Positions 5,509 through 5,607 of a stretch of 5,607 nt of DNA are shown in pieces (positions within the stretch are counted from its first letter, which is position 1; each line of letters starts with the position of its first letter). Origin of the DNA: Kiritimatiellia bacterium (GTDB lineage Bacteria; Verrucomicrobiota; Kiritimatiellia; RFP12; UBA1067); assembly GCA_900771305.1 (NCBI GenBank), contig CAAGNL010000463.1:1-5607 (forward strand). Direction: 5' to 3'. The position numbers and the translations under genes were made by a program. The notes under the pieces were generated by a model, which was given only the letters and a program-made list of their open reading frames with translations, searched no databases and was not told the origin of the DNA.

Positions 5509-5607
5509 TCAGTTCTGGAAAAATGCGTACCCCAACGGTTTGACCTCACGGTCTCGATAGGTGAACGGCGTATCGTCCGAATAGTTGACGACAACTTCCT
5601 CGCCTCC
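5509..5607 (-). CDS. C-terminal end of a tandem paralogue of the hydrolase (partial)
   Basis: Only the last 32 residues and the TGA lie in the window; the gene continues past base 5607. The visible part, GGEEVVVNYS followed by a strand ending in VKPLGYAFFQN, aligns with the last 31 residues of the downstream hydrolase (NGEELVTNYS ... VKPQSYEFYAK). About half the positions are identical with one gap, including NYS, YR and VKP. It is therefore the terminal beta module of a related, probably DUF5696-like, secreted enzyme. The gap to the next gene is 36 bases with no terminator, so the two are likely co-transcribed and arose by duplication. The N-terminal part, and so whether the gene is intact, cannot be judged. 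Confidence 0.75.
   Translation of the reverse strand, partial: GGEEVVVNYSDDTPFTYRDREVKPLGYAFFQN

Overview
The window is GC-rich bacterial DNA. It looks like a member of the PVC group, most likely Kiritimatiellota or Lentisphaerota (gut or anaerobic lineages). I infer this from three things: a large exported protein built of autotransporter-associated beta-strand repeats but lacking a beta-barrel, secreted DUF5696-like TIM-barrel hydrolases in tandem, and interspersed GGGGACAGRCCCC-type palindromic repeats. No rRNA, tRNA or universal marker gene is present, so the taxonomy is an inference.

Layout. Positions 1-359 hold no convincing gene. They carry two palindromic repeats (38-59 and 74-93), a 9-bp hairpin (156-180) and a very good sigma70-type promoter (188-217) with an operator-like dyad over its -10 box. 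This promoter should drive the plus-strand gene at 360-3230, a 956-residue secreted beta-helical repeat protein. Positions 3231-3645 form a 415-base intergenic stretch between convergent genes. It holds two more palindromic repeats, a decayed third copy, a GC hairpin and a possible remnant of a small transposon-associated gene. On the minus strand, 3646-5472 encodes a secreted DUF5696-like putative glycoside hydrolase of 608 residues. Just upstream of it (5509-5607, running off the window) is the C-terminus of a paralogue that ends in almost the same beta-strand module, so the two are probably a tandem duplication in one operon.

How the genes fit together. Both complete products are exported. 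The beta-helix protein is probably a cell-surface or matrix protein and the minus-strand pair probably acts on glycans. Nothing in the sequence ties the two transcription units to one pathway, because they are convergent and separated by repeats.

I did not find a clearly new biological system. The features most worth a second look are the paired repeats that flank the surface-protein gene in mirrored order (one form contains a perfect anti-Shine-Dalgarno octamer), the surface protein with no visible outer-membrane anchor, and the cysteine-rich hydrolase pair.
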